Assembly: GCF_013377885.1 (NCBI RefSeq)
Contig: NZ_JABKAU010000007.1
Span: forward strand, 62,001 to 126,000
DNA from: Hymenobacter lapidiphilus
Lineage (GTDB): Bacteria > Bacteroidota > Bacteroidia > Cytophagales > Hymenobacteraceae
Length of the DNA: 64,000 nt
Reading direction: 5' to 3'
Within the stretch, counting starts at the first letter, position 1, and the number at the start of each line of letters is the position of its first letter. Positions 54,091-63,766 of this stretch are shown here, in pieces. The position numbers and the translations under genes were made by a program. The notes below the pieces were generated by a model that was not told where the DNA came from, did not search any database, and was given only the letters and a program-made list of their open reading frames with translations.

Positions 54091-55743
54091 TTATTTCGCG
54101 TCGTACATCCGCTGGTAGTATTCGGTAGCCATGCGCCCCGACTCGAACTCGGGCTCCACGTCGCGCATGGCGGCTTTGCGGATGGCCAGGAACTTGGCGG
54201 GCTGATCGTAGTAGAGCGGGATGATGTCGTTTTCGAGGGCGTCGAGGATGCCGGTGGCTTCGAGGTCGTCCTTTTCGTTTTCGGCGGCGTTGAGTTCGGC
54301 CAGGGGCAGCAGGAAGCTGTTTTCACCGTCGCGGGCGAATTCCGGAATCCAGCCGTCGGGGATGCTCAGGCTGATGCAGCCGTTCATGGCGGCCGTCATG
54401 CCGCTAGTGCCCGAGGCCTCGCGCGGGAAGCGCGGCGTGTTCAGCCAGATATCGGAGCCCTTTTTCATGGCGGCCGAAAGCCCCAGCTCGTAGCCCGTAA
54501 GCACGGCGCAGGTGTTGAAGTTTTTGGTCTTCTCGATGAGGCTGTTGAACACAGCAATAGCACCGAAATCTTTGGGGTAGGGCTTGCCGGCCCAGATAAC
54601 CTGCAGCGGCCGACCGGTATCGGTCACCAGCTTTTGGAACCGCTCGAAGTGGCGCAGAATCAGGTCGGCGCGCTTGTAGCCGGCAAAACGGCGGGCCCAC
54701 ACCAGCGTCAGGGCGTCGGGGTCGAGCAGCTTGCCGGTCTGGTCGGCCACGATGTCGAAGAGGCGCTTTTTCAGCTCGCGCTTGCGGGCCAGCAGGGCCT
54801 CGTCGTTGTTGGCTTCCAGGGCTTTGTGCAGTTGCTCGTCGCGCCAGTAGGTGCCGTTCTGCGAGTTGGTAATGGCGATGATGGGGCTGATGCCTTCGTT
54901 GTGGCCCCACATTTCGTTGGCCACCTTGCCATGCACCTTCGACACGCCATTGCTGATGCGGGCGAAGCGCAGAGCCGTGAGCGTGTAGTTAACCCGCTCG
55001 TTCTCCACGATACCCAAATCTCGTACTTCGCCCAGCGTCAGGCGGCCGAAGAACGACATCTTGTAGAGCAGCTCCAGCGGGTGCTCCTCGTTGCCGGCCA
55101 GTTCGGGCGTGTGGGTGGTAAACACCAGGTGCTCGCGCACTTTGGCCCGGTCGCGGCCGAACTTCTCGTGCAGGAAAAACGCCAGCGGCAGGCCGTGGCC
55201 CTCATTGAGGTGGTAGACTTCGGTTTCGCGGTTGAGCACGTCGAGCAGCTTGCCCCCGCCCACACCCAGCAGAATGCTCTGGGCCACGCGGGTGGCCGTG
55301 TCGCCGTCGTAGAGGTGGTGGGAGATGGTGCGCGAGAGGTGGTCGTTTTCCGGAATGTCGGTGGTCAGGAAGAACATCGGGGCCGTGCCGAACGTCTCGG
55401 GGTCGAGGTAGAGGGCGCGCACCTGCACCTGGGCCTCGTGGATGGTAATGGGGAAGGTGATGCCGGTGTCCTGCAGGAAGCTGTAGTGCTTGCGGTGGAA
55501 CTCGGCCCGCATGGTCTGGTCGTCGCTACGGCTTTGGTCGTAGTAGCCGTAGCTCCACAGAATGCTGATGCCGATGACGTTCTGCTTCAGCTCATACACC
55601 GAGCGCATGTGCGAGCCGGCCAGGAAGCCCAGGCCGCCGGAGTAGGTTTTCAGGGCCTGATCGAGGGCGAATTCCATGGAGAAATACGCGGCCGGGGTGG
55701 CAAACTCGGGAGCAGGCGTGTAGTAGTTGAGGTCGAAAGCCAT
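54091..55743 (-). CDS. glgP: alpha-glucan phosphorylase-like protein lacking the PLP lysine
   Basis: 550 residues from the ATG at 55743, the short form of GT35 phosphorylase. Conserved features: AAYFSMEFALDQALKTYSGGLGFLAGSH, LNEGHGLPLAF, FTTHTPELAGNEEHP, RFAGYKRADLILRHFERF, WAGKPYPKDFGAIAVF and SDIWLNTPRFPREASGTSG. In classical phosphorylases the next motif is NMK or GMKxxMNG, with the PLP-binding Lys; here it reads GMTAAMNG, Thr for Lys. Without PLP, classical phosphorolysis is not expected, so the enzyme may act differently. Its location by two GH13 genes and a sugar carrier keeps it in starch/glycogen metabolism. Confidence 0.85.
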   Translation of the reverse strand: MAFDLNYYTPAPEFATPAAYFSMEFALDQALKTYSGGLGFLAGSHMRSVYELKQNVIGISILWSYGYYDQSRSDDQTMRAEFHRKHYSFLQDTGITFPITIHEAQVQVRALYLDPETFGTAPMFFLTTDIPENDHLSRTISHHLYDGDTATRVAQSILLGVGGGKLLDVLNRETEVYHLNEGHGLPLAFFLHEKFGRDRAKVREHLVFTTHTPELAGNEEHPLELLYKMSFFGRLTLGEVRDLGIVENERVNYTLTALRFARISNGVSKVHGKVANEMWGHNEGISPIIAITNSQNGTYWRDEQLHKALEANNDEALLARKRELKKRLFDIVADQTGKLLDPDALTLVWARRFAGYKRADLILRHFERFQKLVTDTGRPLQVIWAGKPYPKDFGAIAVFNSLIEKTKNFNTCAVLTGYELGLSAAMKKGSDIWLNTPRFPREASGTSGMTAAMNGCISLSIPDGWIPEFARDGENSFLLPLAELNAAENEKDDLEATGILDALENDIIPLYYDQPAKFLAIRKAAMRDVEPEFESGRMATEYYQRMYDAK

Positions 55744-56078
55744 AGGGCGGAGAGAACGGCGGTTGGTGAATACAAAGCCAGACGCAACCCGGAAGAAACC
55801 GGGCTGATGGCAACCCAAAAAAAGAACAAAAGAACCGACTCGCCCGGCTGGTTTTCTCAAACAAGCCCGAAAAGCTAACCGGCCACCGATAAAAGGCAAA
55901 CAAGCACCATTGCAAGGGGCGAAATCGGAGCCTCCAGAACTTCAGACCAGAATTATATACACTTGGTTTAGTAATAATTAGGTAACATCATTAGTCTGTC
56001 GGCCCCTGTCTCTTCCCGTAGCTTTGCAGGACGGTACGGCAGCGTATCGTTCTTTTCTCCATCCCACACCCCTCCTGT
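55744..56078. promoter_or_regulatory. divergent promoter region of glgP-like and nuclease genes
   Basis: 335 bases without a gene. On the minus strand TTG (55899-55897), 19 bases and TAGCTTTT (55877-55870) form a reasonable -33/-7 pair for the phosphorylase, with a ~120-base leader. On the plus strand TAGCTTTG at 56019-56026 matches the -7 consensus for the nuclease gene. The middle (55940-55990) is AT-rich. No hairpin or repeat seen. Confidence 0.45.
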
Positions 56079-57437
56079 ATGCAGCAATCTTTGCGCTGGC
56101 TGACCGCTTTTGTGCTCAGCTTTTCGGTTCTCTCCTGCGCCCAGCACGACAGTCTGCCCACCCCCACCGCTGCTGCCACAACAACGGTGGCCGATGTGAG
56201 CAGCGCCGGTTTCCCCGAAGGATTTGAAACCGGCACCAAAACCGCCTACACTACCGGCTCGGTTACGCTGGGCTCGGGCTCCTGGACGCTGAACGATGCC
56301 CTGCTGGGCAACACCACCTCCGACCGCAAAACCGGCACGATGTCGGCGCGGGTGCGCAATACCGGTTCGCTGGCCACCAACTTCGACCTGACTACCGGCG
56401 CGGGCGTCGTGACGGTGCAGCACGCCAAATACGGCACCGATGCCACGTCGCAGTGGGAGCTGTGGGCCAGCCAGAACGGCGGCACCTTCATCAAGAAGGG
56501 CGTCACCATCACCACCAGCAGCACCGCGCTTAGCACGGCCTCCATAAACGTGAACCTGACCGGCACGGTACGGCTGCAAATCCGCAAGACCTCGGGTGGC
56601 ACCAACCGCCTCAACTTCGATAACATCACGGTGGAGCAATACGGCGGAACCACGCCGCCGCCACCACCGCCCGTAGCTGGCGACAACCAGCACCTGACCA
56701 TGGGTAACCCCAGCGGGGCTACGACCAACGTTAGCATGACCACCAACTACCTGCTCGATAAGCCGCAGTATGCGCTGAGCTACCACCGTGACCGGGGCAC
56801 TCCTACTTGGGTGAGTTGGCACCTGGATGCCAGCTGGCGCGGCGCCGCCGCCCGCCAGGATGACTTCCGGGCCGACAATACCCTGCCCGCCGGCTGGTAC
56901 CAGGTGCAGGGCACCAGCTACAGTGGCTCCGGCTTCGACCGTGGCCACAACTGCCCCTCCGCGGACCGCACCAGCACCGTGGCCGCCAACTCGGCCACGT
57001 TCCTGATGACCAACATGATTCCCCAGTCGCCCAACAACAACCAAATCACCTGGGCGGCGCTGGAAAACTACTCCCGCACGCTCATGGACCAGGGTAACGA
57101 GCTCTACATCATCATGGGCGTTTATGGCCGCGGCGGCACTGGCTCGGCCGGCTACTTCGAAACCATCGACCAAGGTCGCATCCAGGTGCCGGCCCGCGTG
57201 TGGAAGGTTATCGTGGTGCTGCCCGTTGGCAGCAACGACGTGAGCCGTGTGTCGACTGCTACCCGCATCATCGCCATCGATACGCCCAACCAGCAGGGAA
57301 CGACCAGCAACTGGGGCCAGTACCGCACCAGCATCGATGCCATTGAGGCGGCCACCGGCCTCGACGTGCTTTCAGCTTTGCCCACCAGCGTGCAGCAGGT
57401 GGTGGAAGCCAAGGTCGACAACGGCCCGACCAACTAA
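56079..57437 (+). CDS. secreted DNA/RNA non-specific endonuclease (lipoprotein)
   Basis: 452 residues. A lipobox (VLSCAQ, Cys20) precedes a beta-sandwich domain (about 45-190, VTVQHAKYGTDATSQWELWASQNGG), a Pro linker (TTPPPPPPVAG, 191-201) and a beta-beta-alpha metal nuclease domain. The catalytic DRGH lies at 287-290 in GFDRGHNCPSADR; the metal-ligand Asn lies in TNMIPQSPNNNQ...W..LE (about 312-330). These enzymes degrade DNA and RNA for nutrients. It has two-domain layout typical of Bacteroidota nucleases. Confidence 0.92.
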   Translation: MQQSLRWLTAFVLSFSVLSCAQHDSLPTPTAAATTTVADVSSAGFPEGFETGTKTAYTTGSVTLGSGSWTLNDALLGNTTSDRKTGTMSARVRNTGSLATNFDLTTGAGVVTVQHAKYGTDATSQWELWASQNGGTFIKKGVTITTSSTALSTASINVNLTGTVRLQIRKTSGGTNRLNFDNITVEQYGGTTPPPPPPVAGDNQHLTMGNPSGATTNVSMTTNYLLDKPQYALSYHRDRGTPTWVSWHLDASWRGAAARQDDFRADNTLPAGWYQVQGTSYSGSGFDRGHNCPSADRTSTVAANSATFLMTNMIPQSPNNNQITWAALENYSRTLMDQGNELYIIMGVYGRGGTGSAGYFETIDQGRIQVPARVWKVIVVLPVGSNDVSRVSTATRIIAIDTPNQQGTTSNWGQYRTSIDAIEAATGLDVLSALPTSVQQVVEAKVDNGPTN

Positions 57438-57775
57438 GGTGCCCTAGCCTACCTGCGTGTCCTGATTTTTCCTTCCTGACTTTCCCGCCTCCAGGCTCTT
57501 TCAGCTACTTTCTTCACCCGCCTGCTGACGGCCTTGCTACTACTGCCGAGTCTCGGCACCAGTGCCGGCCCGTTCCCGAAGCCCCGTTGCCTGGTTTAAA
57601 GGCGGCGGGGCTTTTTCGTTTCCAGCGTGCCTGGCCAGCGCGTAGTTACCCTGCAGACTTGCCGAAGCACCAAAAATCGGTCAACAGGACACAATTTCCG
57701 CTCAGTTCAGCATTATCTTCTCCGGGCGTTCCGGCCGTAACTTGGCAGCCTTTCTGTCCAATTCCCTTTGTGCTT
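57438..57775. other. intergenic region with terminator
   Basis: 338 bases between the nuclease and the first GH13 gene. A Rho-independent terminator lies at 57578-57616; the rest shows no convincing gene. A frame around 57505-57600 resembles a signal peptide but has no start codon. TAACTTGG at about 57749 is a weak -7 candidate for the GH13 gene. Confidence 0.5.
57578..57616 (+). terminator. Rho-independent terminator
   Basis: Arms AAGCCCCG and CGGGGCTT around a ~20-base loop, then TTTCG. About 140 bases after the nuclease stop. Confidence 0.7.
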
Positions 57776-59671
57776 ATGCTCCCATTTCGTTTCAGGCCGC
57801 TACTGGCGGGTGTGCTGCTGGCCACCGCCGCCGCTTCCCCGGCGCTGGGAGCCCCGGCTCCGGCCGCTGCCCCCACTGTAACCGCCGCCGCCGCCAAAGC
57901 CGCCCCCATCCAGCGCATCGACCCCACGTTCTGGTGGGTGGGCATGAAAAACCCCAAGCTGCAGCTGCTCGTGCATGGCCCCGGCATTCGGGCGGCCACG
58001 GCCGCGCTGCGCGCCTACCCCGGCGTGCGCCTCGACAGCGTGCAGCAGCTGGCCAGCCCCAACTACCTCATGCTGCACCTCACCATTGCCCCCGACGCCC
58101 AGCCCGGCCGGCTGCAGCTCGATTTCAAGGGGGCCAAAAAGTTCAGCTACAACTACGAACTCAAGCAGCGCACCACGCCCGGCGACGACACGAAAGTGCA
58201 GGGCCTCACGCAGCAGGATTTCATCTACTTCCTGATGCCCGACCGGTTTGCCAACGGCGACCCGAAAAACGACTACATCAAGGACATGCGCGCCCCCAAA
58301 GTGGCCCGCGACTCGATGTACAGCCGCCACGGCGGCGACCTGGCCGGCATCGAGCAACGCTTCGACTACTTCAAAGACCTGGGTGCTACGGCACTGTGGC
58401 TGACGCCGGTAGTGGAAAACGACATGCCCAAGGCCAGCTACCACGGCTACGCCCTTACCGATTACTACAACACCGACCGCCGCTACGGCACCACCGAGCA
58501 GTACCGGCAGTTTGTGGAGCGCGCCCATACCAGCGGCCTGAAAGTGGTGCACGACGTGGTGCTCAACCACATGGGCTCGAAGAACTACCTGTTCCTCGAC
58601 CAGCCCGCGCCCGACTGGTTCAACCAGTGGCCGGGCTTCACGCGCAGCAATTACAACGCCTCGGCCCTCAACGACCCCTACGGCTCCGTCCTCGACCGGA
58701 AGCTTTATAACCAGGGCTGGTTCGATACCACGATGCCCGACGTGAACCAGGCTAACCCGCTGGTATCTACCTACCTGATTCAGAACTTTTTGTGGTGGGT
58801 GGAATACACCGGCCTCGACGCCTACCGCATCGACACATTTCCCTACTCCGACCCGAAGTTCCTGATGGATTGGGGCCGGGCCATGCAGGAGGAATTCCCA
58901 CTGCTGGCGCTGTTCGGTGAGGCCTGGGTGGGCAGCACGGCCCAGCAGGCGTTCTTCGCCCGCAACATTTTTCAGCCCGTCGATGGGTTCAAGGCCAACC
59001 TGCCTTCGGTGCTCGATTTCCAGTCGAGCTTCGCGTTGCACGACGCCCTAAAGTCGGGTAACATGCTCAAGCTCTACGAGTCGCTGCAGGGCGACTGGCT
59101 CTATGAGGATGCCTCGCGCAACGTCACGTTCCTCGACAACCACGACGTAAGCCGCTTCTACTCAGTTATCGGCGAGGACTTCGCGCGCTACAAAATGGGC
59201 CTGGCCTGGCTGCTGACGACCCGGGGCATCCCGCAGCTCTACTATGGTACCGAGGTGTTGATGAAGAACTTCAGCAACCCCGACGGCCTGGTGCGCGCCG
59301 ACTTCCCCGGTGGCTTCGCGGGCGACTCGCTTAACTACTTCAAAAGCCGCCCCGGCCAGCCCGGCGAGGCATTTGACTACGTGCGTAAGCTGGCGCAGTA
59401 CCGCAAGTCGCATGCCTTTCTGCACAGCGGCAAGCTGATGCAGTTTATCCCGCAGGATGGCGTGTACGTGTACTTCCGCTACGCGCCCGAGGGCACGGTA
59501 ATGGTTATTCTCAACGGCAGCAAAGAGGCCCGCACGCTCGATGGGGCCCGGTTTGCGGAGCGCACGGGCGGGTTCTCGTCGGGCCTGGAGGTAACCACCG
59601 GCGCGGTGCTGTCCAATCTGAAGTCGTTTACCGTTCCGGCTGCTACCGCCTGGGTGGTGGAATTACGGTAG
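57776..59671 (+). CDS. GH13 alpha-amylase/cyclomaltodextrinase with N-terminal beta domain
   Basis: 631 residues from the ATG at 57776, with a signal peptide ending ALGAPA. An N-terminal cyclomaltodextrinase-like beta domain (about 40-150, RIDPTFWWVGMKNPKLQLLVHG) precedes the (beta/alpha)8 barrel: DFIYFLMPDRFANGD, VHDVVLNHMG, nucleophile Asp in AYRIDTFPY, acid/base Glu in LFGEAWVG and FLDNHD. The layout resembles SusA/neopullulanase, which act in the periplasm on maltodextrins. It starts the plus-strand amylase block. Confidence 0.92.
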   Translation: MLPFRFRPLLAGVLLATAAASPALGAPAPAAAPTVTAAAAKAAPIQRIDPTFWWVGMKNPKLQLLVHGPGIRAATAALRAYPGVRLDSVQQLASPNYLMLHLTIAPDAQPGRLQLDFKGAKKFSYNYELKQRTTPGDDTKVQGLTQQDFIYFLMPDRFANGDPKNDYIKDMRAPKVARDSMYSRHGGDLAGIEQRFDYFKDLGATALWLTPVVENDMPKASYHGYALTDYYNTDRRYGTTEQYRQFVERAHTSGLKVVHDVVLNHMGSKNYLFLDQPAPDWFNQWPGFTRSNYNASALNDPYGSVLDRKLYNQGWFDTTMPDVNQANPLVSTYLIQNFLWWVEYTGLDAYRIDTFPYSDPKFLMDWGRAMQEEFPLLALFGEAWVGSTAQQAFFARNIFQPVDGFKANLPSVLDFQSSFALHDALKSGNMLKLYESLQGDWLYEDASRNVTFLDNHDVSRFYSVIGEDFARYKMGLAWLLTTRGIPQLYYGTEVLMKNFSNPDGLVRADFPGGFAGDSLNYFKSRPGQPGEAFDYVRKLAQYRKSHAFLHSGKLMQFIPQDGVYVYFRYAPEGTVMVILNGSKEARTLDGARFAERTGGFSSGLEVTTGAVLSNLKSFTVPAATAWVVELR

Positions 59672-59820
59672 TTTAGGGTTGTTCTGGTGTCCGGGCTACA
59701 TGGCCATTCGCTACTTCTTTCCATCGTTTTTAAAGATCTTTCCTCCCAGAGAGCCTTTTTCGGATACTGAACAGCTTGCCAAAAGCCCGCGTACCTCTGC
59801 GAGAAAACCCCATCAGAACA

Positions 59821-61617
59821 ATGAAACGCCTCCTCCTACTCCTCGCGCTTGCCGCCTGCTCGCCTCAAAAACCCGCCATGCTTCCGCCCGACGCTAATAC
59901 CACCGAAGAAGCTCCCCAGGACCATAAGCTCATCATCTACCAGCTGATGACGCGCCTGTTCGGCAACCAGAACACGACCAACAAAACCTACGGCACCGCG
60001 CAGGAAAACGGCGTCGGCAAGTTCAACGATATCAACGACCAGGCGTTGCAGGCCATTAAACGCATGGGTGTCAGCCATGTGTGGTACACCGGCGTGCTCG
60101 ACCACGCCACCCTCACCGCCTACGAGGGCATCCCGGCCGACGACGCCGACGTGGTAAAGGGCCGCGCCGGCTCGCCTTACGCCATCCGGGACTACTACGA
60201 TGTGGCTCCCGACCTGGCCGTTAACGTGCCCAAGCGCATGGCCGAGTTCGAGGCGTTGGTGAAGCGCACCCACAACAACGGCCTCAAAGTCATTATCGAC
60301 TTCATTCCCAACCACATAGCCCGCAGCTATAAATCGGATGCCAAGCCGGCGGGCGTAGTGGATTTGGGCGAGCAGGACGACAAAACCCAGGCTTTCAAGG
60401 CCAGCAACAACTTCTACTACCTGCCCGGCCAGCCCTTCGTGGTGCCCGCCGACTATACCCCATTGGGCGGTCAGCCCGGCCCCCAGAAGGACGGCAAATA
60501 CCAGGAAAGCCCCGCCAAAGCCACCGGCAACGACGTTTTCGCGGCCGCGCCCAGCGTCAACGACTGGTTCGAAACCACCAAGCTCAACTACGGCGTCGAC
60601 TACCAGAACAACCGCCAATCCTATTTCGACCCGATTCCGGATACGTGGGGGAAGATGCGCGACATTCTGGTGTTCTGGGCCCGCAAGGACGTGGACGGGT
60701 TCCGCTGCGACATGGCCGAAATGGTGCCGGTTGAGTTCTGGGCCTGGGTGATTCCGGAGCTGAAGAAGGTGAAGCCGAGCCTGCTGTTCATCGGCGAAGC
60801 CTACGACGCCAAAACCTACCAGATGTACATCACGCAGGGCGGTTTCGACTACCTCTACGACAAAGTGGGCCTCTACGATGGCCTGCGCCGCCTGACCCGC
60901 AACGAGGGCACCACCCGCGACATTACTAAAGTGTGGAGCGAGGAAAGCCGCGGCTTCGGCAGCCACATGCTGCGCTTCCTGGAAAACCACGACGAGCAGC
61001 GCATTGCCAGCCCCGATTTCGCTGGTAATGCCCGCGCCTCCCTGCCCGCCATGACGGTTTCGGCCACGCTGGGCACCGGCCCGGTCATGCTCTACTTCGG
61101 GCAGGATGTGGGCGAGCCGGCGCTGAACTCCGAGGGCTTCTCGGGGGCAGATGGCCGCACCACTATTTTCGACTACTGGGGCGTGCCCGAGCACCAGAAA
61201 TGGCTGAACGGCGGCAAGTTTGACGGTGGCCAGCTGAGCGCTGAGCAAAAGCAGCTGCACGCGTTCTACGTGCGCCTGCTCACGCTTTCGGGCCAGCGCG
61301 AGGCCATCCGGAAGGGCCGTTTCTACGAGCTGCAAAGCACGCTGGCGGCCCAGAACTCCGGCTACAACGCCGAGCGCGTGTACGCCTACTTGCGCTACAC
61401 CGACGCCGAAACGCTGCTGGTCATCGTCAACTTCAGCCCCGACCAAACCCACACGCTCGACCTGAACTTACCGGCCGCCCTGCGCGAGGGCCTGCGCCTG
61501 CCCGCCGACCAGCCGCTCACCTACACCGATTTGCTCGCCCCGGCCGGTACTACGGGCAGTAGCAGCACCGTTACGCTGGCTCCGCAAAGCAGCCATATTT
61601 TCGAAATCAAGAAGTAA
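59821..61617 (+). CDS. GH13 alpha-amylase-family lipoprotein
   Basis: 598 residues from the ATG at 59821. A lipobox (ALAACSP, Cys at about 13) makes it surface- or periplasm-anchored. The barrel features are KLIIYQLMTRLFGNQN, VIIDFIPNHIAR, nucleophile Asp in GFRCDMAEMVP, acid/base Glu in LLFIGEAYD and FLENHDEQR. A C-terminal beta domain ends in SSHIFEI. It differs from the first GH13 protein in lacking the N-terminal beta domain. A short GTCATTC repeat (61621-61657) follows the stop. Confidence 0.9.
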   Translation: MKRLLLLLALAACSPQKPAMLPPDANTTEEAPQDHKLIIYQLMTRLFGNQNTTNKTYGTAQENGVGKFNDINDQALQAIKRMGVSHVWYTGVLDHATLTAYEGIPADDADVVKGRAGSPYAIRDYYDVAPDLAVNVPKRMAEFEALVKRTHNNGLKVIIDFIPNHIARSYKSDAKPAGVVDLGEQDDKTQAFKASNNFYYLPGQPFVVPADYTPLGGQPGPQKDGKYQESPAKATGNDVFAAAPSVNDWFETTKLNYGVDYQNNRQSYFDPIPDTWGKMRDILVFWARKDVDGFRCDMAEMVPVEFWAWVIPELKKVKPSLLFIGEAYDAKTYQMYITQGGFDYLYDKVGLYDGLRRLTRNEGTTRDITKVWSEESRGFGSHMLRFLENHDEQRIASPDFAGNARASLPAMTVSATLGTGPVMLYFGQDVGEPALNSEGFSGADGRTTIFDYWGVPEHQKWLNGGKFDGGQLSAEQKQLHAFYVRLLTLSGQREAIRKGRFYELQSTLAAQNSGYNAERVYAYLRYTDAETLLVIVNFSPDQTHTLDLNLPAALREGLRLPADQPLTYTDLLAPAGTTGSSSTVTLAPQSSHIFEIKK

Positions 61618-61620
61618 GAG

Positions 61621-61657
61621 GAACGTCATTCTTCGCTGCGCTCTGAATGACGTTCCT
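61621..61657. repeat. minimal GAACGTCATTC hairpin repeat
   Basis: GAACGTCATTC and GAATGACGTTC pair around TTCGCTGCGCTCT, a very short member of the GTCATnCTGAGC family. It lies between the second GH13 gene and the sugar transporter. Confidence 0.75.
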
Positions 61658-61706
61658 CTTACTTACTCCCTTCGCCCGTTCCCAACCCCTAAATTCCCTC
61701 AACCCC

Positions 61707-63119
61707 ATGGCCTCCCCCACCGCCACCGCTTCGGCTGATACCCGCGCCAAACCCCGCCTGAGCTTCTGGCAGATCTGGAACATGAGCTTCGGCTTCCTGG
61801 GCATCCAGTTCGGTTTTGCGTTGCAGAACGCCAACGTAAGCCGCATTTTCGAAACCTTGGGCGGCACCGAAATAGCCCTGTACTGGCTGGCCGCGCCCCT
61901 TACGGGTATGCTGGTGCAGCCGATTATCGGTTACATGTCGGACCGCACCTGGAGCCCGAAGTGGGGGCGGCGGCGGCCGTACTTCATGGTGGGGGCCATT
62001 CTGGCCTCGCTGGCGTTGCTGGTAATGCCCAACGTGACGGCGCTCTGGATGGCGGTGGGCATGCTCTGGATCATGGATTCGAGCATCAACATCAGCATGG
62101 AGCCGTTCCGGGCGCTGGTGGGCGACCTGCTGCCCTCGGAGCAGCGCACTACCGGCTTCGCGGCCCAGACGTTTTTTATTGGCGTGGGCGCTGTAGTGGC
62201 TTCGTCGTTACCCTGGATGTTTACCAACTGGTTCGGCATCAGCAACACGGCCCCGGCCGGCCAGATTCCGCTGTCAGTGAAGTATGCCTTCTACATTGGC
62301 GGGGCCGTATTCCTGGCGGCCGTCCTCTGGACGGTGTTCAACACCAAGGAATACCCGCCGGATAATCTGGAGGAATTTGAGGAGGAAAAGCGCCGCACAG
62401 CCGGTTTCTGGAACGGCATCCGCGAGTCGTTTGCCGGTATCTTCAACATGCCCAAAACGATGGTGCAGCTGGCTGTGGTGCAGTTTTTCAGCTGGCTGGC
62501 GCTGTTTTCGATGTGGATTTACACCACGCCCGCCGTTACCAGCCACATCTACCACACCACCGACACCACCTCCAAGCTCTACAACGAGGGCGCCGACTGG
62601 GTGGGCATCTGCTTCGCGGTGTACAACGGCGTATCGGCCATTGCGGCGCTGCTGCTGCCGGCGGTGGCGCGCGCTACCAGCCGCCGCTTTACGCACCTAC
62701 TGTGCCTGGTGGCCGGCGGCCTGGGCCTGATTTCCATCGTGTTCATTCAGGACCCCAACATGCTGCTGCTCTCGATGGTGGGTGTGGGCATTGCCTGGGC
62801 CTCTATTCTGAGCGTGCCCTACGCCATGCTGGCCGGAGCACTGCCGGCCAACAAAATGGGCTACTACATGGGCGTTTTCAACTTCTTTATCGTGCTTCCG
62901 CAAATCGTGGCGGGCCTTATTCTGGGCTTCTTCACCAAAAATGTGTTCCACGGCGAAGCAGTGTACACGCTGGTGCTGGGCGGCTGCTCCATGATTATTG
63001 CGGGTCTGCTCACGCTGCGCGTCAACGACGACGACGATATTCGCCTGCCGGCCGCCGGCCCCGTGGCCCTGGAGGGCGCAGGCTATGATGCTCCGGTAGA
63101 AACCGACCCGCGGCTGTGA
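61707..63119 (+). CDS. SLC45-like MFS sugar transporter (maltose/sucrose type)
   Basis: 470 residues from the ATG at 61707, with 12 predicted membrane helices. Signature segments for the glycoside/SLC45-like group are FWQIWNMSFGFLGIQFGFALQNANVSRIF, LTGMLVQPIIGYMSDRTWSPKWGRRRPY and DSSINISMEPFRALVGDLLP. Bacteroidota homologues follow GH13 genes and carry maltose or short maltodextrins across the inner membrane. With the two GH13 proteins it forms a plus-strand utilisation unit. Confidence 0.9.
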   Translation: MASPTATASADTRAKPRLSFWQIWNMSFGFLGIQFGFALQNANVSRIFETLGGTEIALYWLAAPLTGMLVQPIIGYMSDRTWSPKWGRRRPYFMVGAILASLALLVMPNVTALWMAVGMLWIMDSSINISMEPFRALVGDLLPSEQRTTGFAAQTFFIGVGAVVASSLPWMFTNWFGISNTAPAGQIPLSVKYAFYIGGAVFLAAVLWTVFNTKEYPPDNLEEFEEEKRRTAGFWNGIRESFAGIFNMPKTMVQLAVVQFFSWLALFSMWIYTTPAVTSHIYHTTDTTSKLYNEGADWVGICFAVYNGVSAIAALLLPAVARATSRRFTHLLCLVAGGLGLISIVFIQDPNMLLLSMVGVGIAWASILSVPYAMLAGALPANKMGYYMGVFNFFIVLPQIVAGLILGFFTKNVFHGEAVYTLVLGGCSMIIAGLLTLRVNDDDDIRLPAAGPVALEGAGYDAPVETDPRL

Positions 63120-63132
63120 GGTAAGAGGTAAA

Positions 63133-63194
63133 GCAACGAGAGAGGCCTGCCCTGCTGAGCGTATAAGCTTAGCAGGGCAGGCCTCTCTCGTTGC
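63133..63194. terminator. bidirectional terminator hairpin
   Basis: The left arm GCAACGAGAGAGGCCTGCCC-TGCT and the right arm AGCAGGGCAGGCCTCTCTCG-TTGC are perfect over 24 bases, between the convergent transporter and paralogue C genes. Confidence 0.75.
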
Positions 63195-63208
63195 GGAGGC
63201 AGCGGGCG

Positions 63209-63604
63209 CTACCCGGTCAGCCAGCTGTAGGCGGATGCTTCTTCCACAAACACCCGAATTTCGAGCTCGGCGGCAGCTACGGTGTTCAGTTCCTGCAGGC
63301 GGGGGATGAGCAGCTCGGCGTGGTAGGGCGTGGTGAAGTAGGCAATGCGGCGCACGGCGGCGGGCAGAGCCGCCTGCAGCTCAACCCGAAAATCGTGCAG
63401 TATCCAGACCAGGTCGGCGGGGTCGGCCAGGCCGCGGCTACGCAGGTCGATAAGCCAGCGGCCGGCTTGCACCGGCTGCGCCACGCGTAGCGCCTCCTGG
63501 TAACCGGACCGGTGCTCGGTGGAGGTGGCTACCCGCGTCCAGCGCATAATCAGCAGCCGTAAATCGGAGCGGTAAGAGATGAGGACGTAGTCGGCAACGG
63601 ACAT
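63209..63604 (-). CDS. SpoIIAA/STAS-like small protein, paralogue C
   Basis: 131 residues from the ATG at 63604. It shares SYRSDLRLLIMRW, WLIDLRSRG, DLVWILHDFR, RIAYFTTPYHAELL and a closing FVEEASAYSWL with paralogues A and B. Cytosolic, function unknown. On the minus strand TACCTTTG at 63637-63630 gives a -7 element 26 bases before the ATG. Confidence 0.72.
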   Translation of the reverse strand: MSVADYVLISYRSDLRLLIMRWTRVATSTEHRSGYQEALRVAQPVQAGRWLIDLRSRGLADPADLVWILHDFRVELQAALPAAVRRIAYFTTPYHAELLIPRLQELNTVAAAELEIRVFVEEASAYSWLTG

Positions 63605-63629
63605 TGGAAGGGGCTGGCAGGCAATGGGG

Positions 63630-63637
63630 CAAAGGTA
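63630..63637 (-). promoter_or_regulatory. -7 promoter element of paralogue C
   Basis: TACCTTTG on the minus strand matches TAnnTTTG exactly. A possible TTC (-33-like) lies ~22 bases further upstream, a weak match. Confidence 0.45.
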
Positions 63638-63766
63638 CGCCCGGAGGCGCACACTATCCGAACAGTACAGCCCACTCCTGTAGCAATGCAACTCCGGCGC
63701 CTACAGATTTGTCCTTCCCTGCGTATCTTCCCCCCGTAATCCATTCCACTTCATTCCTACCGATTT

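Noticed and set aside
57505..57600. Possible small secreted peptide between the nuclease and GH13 genes
   Set aside because: One frame reads like a signal peptide (FFTRLLTALLLLPSLG) but has no start codon and overlaps the terminator.
59836..61452. 538-residue open frame antisense to the second GH13 gene
   Set aside because: Same cause: the plus-strand GH13 catalytic motifs are all present, and the minus frame lacks any recognisable domain.
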